From Osmia lignaria lignaria (lineage: Eukaryota; Arthropoda; Insecta; Hymenoptera; Megachilidae): 64,000 nt of DNA. Positions 59,028 through 64,000 of the stretch are shown here, piece by piece. The stretch's first letter is position 1, and each line of letters starts with the position of its first letter. The stretch is taken from positions 6,379,501 through 6,443,500 of the forward strand of contig NC_135040.1 of NCBI RefSeq assembly GCF_051020975.1. Direction: 5' to 3'. A model generated the notes under the pieces. That model was not told where the DNA came from and did not search any database. It worked only from the letters and a program-made list of their open reading frames with translations. The position numbers were made by a program, and so were the translations under genes.

Positions 59028-59892
59028 GCGCTTTATTTCGCTTTATTTTGTATAATAGGATTAAAAATACATTGGAAACAAACACACTTAACGCTTACAA
59101 TTTTTAATTGATGTAGTATATAATTTTATAAGAAATATGCATTCTATTTGTGCGCACAAAGCACGGGACAAAGGAAATGGGGTGCAACGAAATAATTAAA
59201 CTTCGGTATAACAAAGATTCTATCTTTACACTTTCCGGTCGACGGAGTTTCGTGCATAGAAACTCGGTCGACCGAATTCCGCCTTTTCTCCGATTTAAGG
59301 GAACTGTGACAATTCGAAATTAAGAAGATGTTCATCTCGTCTCCTTTCTTCCACCTTGCTGAACTTCGTGTCGTTATGGACGACGAAACGTAATACGTGC
59401 AAGAAGAAATATACCCAGATCCGTGGGCATCAACGAGAACTTTTGGTAATTAATTAGCGGTTAGCGAGTAGTGAATTTTAGTGAAATGCGCGATTCTGTC
59501 GCGGTGCATCCTGTGAAACCTGTGGGCGAACCCTGTACAGCTTTTAGATTAACAAATTTATTTCCAACGAATGATCAAATGAAACCCAACTGCAATAGAT
59601 TTACATCGAGACGAGCATTGTTCCACCGCAAGGATGCTAAATATTTTTCAAATATATATTTAAAATATATTTTTAAAGAATAGTAAGAATGAATTAGTTG
59701 AAAATGACATAATGGTAACGCGATGCTCGTCTCGGCGCAATTTACGTTTACACTGAAAGAGCAAGTAAAAAAAGAAAATTGGGGAAAGTAAGGAAAGTGG
59801 TGGTAATATTCGTAGAAAGAGAAGGGGGAATAGAAGGAAGAGGGAGTTGTAGAGGATTGACTGAGCAAGGGTTATCTTTCCGGTGTTGCAGG

Positions 59893-60771
59893 ATGCACGC
59901 GGTTGGATTGCATTCGGCGCTGGCCATCAAGCGTCAGAGAAAGCGTCGGGACGAGCAGCGTCGTGCCCGCGAGCGTCGTTATAGCGCGCAGTCGGGCGAG
60001 AGCGGGCTGACATCTCCGAGGGCATCGACCGATTCCTTGGACCATCCGCCGAGACACCATAAACATGGACATCCGAATCGTTCCGCTGGCCAAGGGATGC
60101 TGGATACGAAGGTGGTTACGTCGATCGGGATGCTTCACATCGGTGTGGTGTTCCTTGTACTCGGAGGTTTTCTTCTGATGAGTGGCTTGTTACCCGGAGA
60201 TCTGGCCCAATGGGGCACCAAAGCGTCTGGCGGTTGGTGGAACGAGTTGGTGGCTATAGGGTTGTTCGCCATTATCGTCGGTATATTCCTGATAGTCCTG
60301 AACAGAGTGATCGCGAAGAGGGAGGAGAACGATTTGGAGGAATACGTACAGAGGCAATTGACCAGGTCAAGGTCTGGACATAGATTGGAAAGGGACGTCG
60401 AGACGGGCGGGTTATCCACGAAACACGCAAGAAGAGCGAGGCAAATGCAGCAAATGATAGCCAGCGAAGTGGAATCCATCGAGTCGCAGAATGAGAAAGA
60501 ATCCGAAGGATCCCCGCCCAGAAGTCCTCCGCCTGCTTACTCGCCGCCCCCGACGATGAACGGAGATCATCAAACGGCACAATCGACCCTATTCCTCGAG
60601 CAGATCACCGAGGAGGAGATCATCAGCGATCGCGTGGAAACGTCAACGACCAATAGCTTGAGTCCTGGCTCGCCTAGCGAGACACGGGAATTACTCCAGA
60701 ACCCTCGCCACTCGAAGCAGAATGGTAACCCTCAGCAGGTTCATCGACCGCTCTACGTGTCCAGGATCTAG
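59893..60771 (+). CDS. Unrecognised two-pass membrane protein with a PPxY motif
   Basis: A 292-aa frame in a single exon, noticeably more GC-rich than its surroundings, which supports real coding. A splice acceptor (TGTTGCAG) ends 1 bp before the G preceding the ATG, so the leader is spliced on from upstream; longer in-frame readings to 59779 would run through this intron. Residues ~11-30 are very basic (KRQRKRRDEQRRARERR). Helices are VVTSIGMLHIGVVFLVLGGF (~74-98) and LVAIGLFAIIVGIFLIVLNR (~117-140), with a short tryptophan-containing loop. The cytosolic-looking tail contains SPPPAYSPPP with PPAY at ~213-216, a class I WW-domain ligand such as Nedd4-type ligases bind. The rest is Ser/Pro/Glu-rich and ends PLYVSRI. 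I cannot name the family. Confidence 0.8.
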   Translation: MHAVGLHSALAIKRQRKRRDEQRRARERRYSAQSGESGLTSPRASTDSLDHPPRHHKHGHPNRSAGQGMLDTKVVTSIGMLHIGVVFLVLGGFLLMSGLLPGDLAQWGTKASGGWWNELVAIGLFAIIVGIFLIVLNRVIAKREENDLEEYVQRQLTRSRSGHRLERDVETGGLSTKHARRARQMQQMIASEVESIESQNEKESEGSPPRSPPPAYSPPPTMNGDHQTAQSTLFLEQITEEEIISDRVETSTTNSLSPGSPSETRELLQNPRHSKQNGNPQQVHRPLYVSRI

Positions 60772-63700
60772 ATACCGGCAGATCTTTGGTATACCTTCTA
60801 TGTTCAAAGAACCGCGAGAATCTCGTATCGGGAGCAAATTCGAGGAAGAAAATTTTTACGAGGACAAGCTTTTATATGTATGTACGTCTTCGAACAGCGT
60901 ATCTTCTACTGTTTCTACGTTATCCTGTCGATTGTTTATTTCACACGGATAAGCGAAACGATCGAACAATCTGGCAGTTTGCTCGGAAATCGTTTAGAGA
61001 TGATTTTCCAATTGCATACGTGTTGAAGAATAGAAGTATATAAACGAAGATATTAGAAATTGAACAATTTAGGAATATATTAAAGTTTTCAATCAACAAT
61101 TTTCAATTTTTTTTTCTTATCTTAAGTAGAATTTTGTTTAGAATTCATTCACGTTACGATAAATCGAATATATAATCGTTGTAGTTACTTGTTCGAAGTT
61201 ATCGAGATTTCACTGATTTATTTATTATTGTAGGCATTTCAAATTGATTTAGTACGAAGGATCTCACTACCATCAATGATTTCCTATAATAATAGAAAGT
61301 GATTAAACCGTGGGACCAAAGTTTTGTTCACCTATGTATTTTCACTACGAACACTACAGTGGATAATTTCGTTTCATTTATACAATAGCGATTGACATTA
61401 GGACAGTAACACGATGCCTTTTAATTGAAATAAATCAGTTCGATTCCGATCATCAGTTTCCACCATATATATTTAAAATTTTCTTATGAATTCTTTTCAT
61501 TTCTTTCATGCCTGAACGATTTTACGATTCCCGTAAATCTATTGGTTTATTTGAGTTACGAATATCATGGTAATGTTTGGATGTCCATCGATGGTGTATA
61601 AATGAAAGAGAACAGCATGTAATGGTATAGTTGCAAATTTTATAATAATTTGAATTAATCGAATTAACTGATTTCAAGCGTATTTTATCAGAAGCATCGT
61701 TACAAGACATGCAAAGTAACCGATTGGCTATAAAATGGATAACTAATTGAATCGACAAGTAAATTTTCAACAATTGAAATCTCAAAGGAGAAACTAATTA
61801 ATTATCTCAAGAAATTACAGTAGTGAGGTCATTTATTCTTACTATCAGTAGCGTTTCTTTCAAAATGATTCGACATCTCGATAATTTCAGTTCACGAATA
61901 TTTAAACTACAAACACAAATTTTCGATTACCACCTTTATAATTAACCCTTGCACGGCGGAGCCTGGCTAAATTGTGACCCAAACTTACCATAAATATACA
62001 GAAGGGTTTTCTAATTTTGAAAGGGACAGTGTAAAATTTAGAAAATGGAAATAATATGAGACACAAAATTACATTAAAATTGGGGCTCTCTCCATGGTCC
62101 GCCGTTCGAGGGTTAACAATGCATACGAAAAGACGACGAGAATTAAACGGTGCAACGATACGCGTGTAGCTTTTCGACGACACCAAAATCGAGAACTCTA
62201 AATCATTAGGAAGCAAGAAGAATCTTCTTTGAGAATAGTATGTTTACGTATCTTTTAGACCGCTGTCTGACGGTACCCTTTGAATTTGCTCGCTGATTCG
62301 TCGAGTGCGAGTCAACGAAGGGAGAAGGTGAAAGAGGAATCCGAAAATTGCATCTGTATCGAACCCATGAAATGATAAAACCTTTCGTCCATTAAAGCTT
62401 TTACTAGGCTGACGACTTCTGTAGTAGAGTTAAGGAACGTCTTGATCAGTTGAAAGTAAGCGATCATTCGAGGTGCGAAATTTTCCGAACTCTTGCGGTA
62501 TTCGAAGAACGACGGAGAGAAAAGGAAACGGGAAAGAGGAAAAATTCTGAAAGAAGTCGTCTTGGAGGGTCGATCGAAGTACCGACCTAAGCGACGAAAA
62601 AATGAATTCAACTATGTGCATTCAAGGACCAAGATTTAATTAATTCGAGGAGCGAGGTGGAACAATTTTAAAGAAGATCTCGAAGATAACGATGCCAAAG
62701 AGAGGACGGAAGTAACGCGTAGATGATATGTTTCTTCGTTCGCGGAATATCACTAATTAATCGTGTGTGTCAGAAATTTGCTTTAGCAGTCGTTTAAGGA
62801 GAAGAGGAGAGGTCTCCGGCGCCAACATACTCATTACACATAATATTTATATCGTAAGTAACAACGGACTCGAGATCGGGACTATGTGTTGTTAGAAGCA
62901 CAATTTATCAAAACCGATGTTCTTCAACGTTTAAGAAAGTTGGTCTCGATGTCACGAGTCTGATATCAGTCATTGCACATGCGAAGTCAACGAAATTCAT
63001 AAGAACGGATGAAGTTGTAAAAAAGACGCTCCCTTTTCGATTTCGATGATTTTTCAATATGTTGGAAATTCGACATTTTATATAACTTTTCTTTTAGTTC
63101 CTGAGATATTCGCGAAAAAATATCATTATCACTACAGTGAATTTTGTCTATAAATGTAAGCCAAAGTTCGGTCCTGAACGTTTCGCTTTCATTGAATTTT
63201 TACTGCATTGTGGTGGCACTGCCTATGAGTTCACTAGCGAAAAGATCACCCTATAGGTTAGAGAAAAAAAGTTGCGTAAAATCTAGAATTTTACGATATA
63301 TTAAGAAATCATCGAAATCGGAAGGGGAGTAGTTTTTTTAACAAGTACATCAAGAAATGAGACCTAACAATTGGAACGGTTGTCGTTAAGAACTTTCTAC
63401 AATTATTATAATTGGTTCCAATGGAATTTCAGCTCTTTTCCTTTTATCAATGAATTATAGAAAGTTTCAGTAGGACTTTTTACGTGAAGGAAACATTTAA
63501 ATCGTAAAGTGCTGTGAATCTCGAGCAATTTTTAACTTTATGCAAATTTAAAGTTATAATTGTTAACTGTTTCTTAAAGAATATCATTCTTCAAGTACTA
63601 AGATATTGGCTATCTGAGATCAGTTAAATACGTTTTGTCTTCTTTATATTCATTACCTCATTCTTCATCTCAGAAATAAAGAATCAGTTACGACGAAACG

Positions 63701-64000
63701 AACAAAACGAAACGAAAGTGAACAATAAAGTATACGGTAATAACTGAACGAAATCTCTCCGATAATCATGATGTGTTACCGCAGGGATAGGCATCAATCT
63801 CGATACAGTAGCCGTTCGATAATTCCCTGCCATATAATTTTCTGTTAGGAACGCCCCATGTTCATATGCATTACTCACCCCTGCGCGTCTACCCCACTAT
63901 CTCGCTTAGATAATCAATGAACGTATAGCTGTGTCACATAAACGAACTGTGAAAAATGAGCACAGTTCTTTAGAAGAGCTACTTCTAGAGCCCTAAAGAC
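60772..64000. other. 3' flank and gene-poor right end
   Basis: This presumably starts with a long 3' UTR. No frame to the right edge shows a recognisable domain; the longest are short and cross-strand. A family C MITE lies at 61942..62116. CAGTAGCCGTTCGATAATTC at ~63807 resembles a string at 53323. Nothing else stands out. Confidence 0.45.
61942..62116. mobile_element. piggyBac-like MITE (family C, copy 2)
   Basis: Bounded by TTAACCCTTGCACGGCGGAG and CCGCCGTTCGAGGGTTAA, with TTAA at both edges, 175 bp. Shares termini, the AATAATATGA block and the CTCTCCATGGTCCGCCGT end with the copy at 58841..59027. Confidence 0.8.

Noticed and set aside
59779..59892. Upstream in-frame extension (38 codons) of the 292-aa protein
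   Set aside because: It runs through a polypyrimidine/AG acceptor at 59891, so it is most likely intron; the ATG right after the acceptor is preferred.
60135..60580. Minus-strand frames of 102-114 codons opposite the PPxY protein
   Set aside because: Shadows caused by the higher GC content of the plus-strand exon; the plus frame has coherent membrane helices.
53323..63826. CAGTAG(T/C)CGTTCGAT strings at 53323 and 63807 as ends of one large transposon
   Set aside because: Same orientation and no homologous flanks; at most two solo fragments.
1..64000. CRISPR arrays, bacterial operons, phage or plasmid features
   Set aside because: The DNA is clearly eukaryotic nuclear sequence; tandem repeats present are minisatellites with drifting spacers, not CRISPR.

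Overview
The window is nuclear DNA from an insect. Genes carry short AT-rich introns with GT..AG junctions, intergenic DNA is strongly AT-rich, small MITE-like repeats are common, and every recognisable protein is an animal housekeeping type. The general feel (AT-richness, compact head-to-head gene pairs, a single ankyrin-type Lrrk) suggests a hymenopteran, perhaps a bee. That placement is inference, because no species-diagnostic marker is present.

Layout, left to right. (1) 1-5.4 kb: the 5' end of a ZDHHC3/7-type palmitoyltransferase (minus, runs off the left edge) is divergent from Vps26 (retromer), followed by a tRNA-Gln(CTG). (2) 5.5-11.1 kb: a MITE, then DOHH (minus) divergent from mRpS23, then an NUDT1/MTH1-type Nudix hydrolase. 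(3) 11.8-19.2 kb: Lrrk (minus), 2,460 codons in one uninterrupted exon. (4) 20.8-25.0 kb: Nup85 (minus) divergent from mitochondrial ATP synthase subunit f, with a second copy of the same MITE in the promoter between them. (5) 26.5-33.8 kb: BTAF1/Mot1, 14 coding exons, tail to tail with (6) 34.3-41.7 kb: AGPS (ether-lipid synthesis, minus, 6 exons). (7) 42-46.7 kb: a repeat-rich block holding a foldback-like structure with minisatellite arms, CTCF-like motifs and a truncated LINE tail, then NOL12 bracketed by two arrays of a 60-bp minisatellite. (8) 48.3-50.2 kb: an unrecognised two-pass membrane protein (minus). (9) 50.8-64 kb: a retroposon with a 12-bp target duplication, a probable distant 5' UTR exon, a long gene-poor stretch, and an unrecognised two-pass membrane protein with a PPxY motif.

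Most genes were rebuilt exon by exon: splice phases close, and the joined proteins follow their animal families end to end. Their functions are ordinary: trafficking (Vps26, palmitoyltransferase), translation and ribosome biogenesis (DOHH, mRpS23, NOL12, tRNA-Gln), nucleus and transcription (Nup85, BTAF1), mitochondria and nucleotide hygiene (ATP synthase f, NUDT1), peroxisomal ether lipids (AGPS), and signalling (Lrrk). They do not form one pathway. I did not find a clearly new multi-gene system. The most interesting items are a C-terminal SKL on AGPS in place of the usual N-terminal targeting signal, the foldback/CTCF-motif repeat near 43.7 kb, and the minisatellite pair around NOL12.
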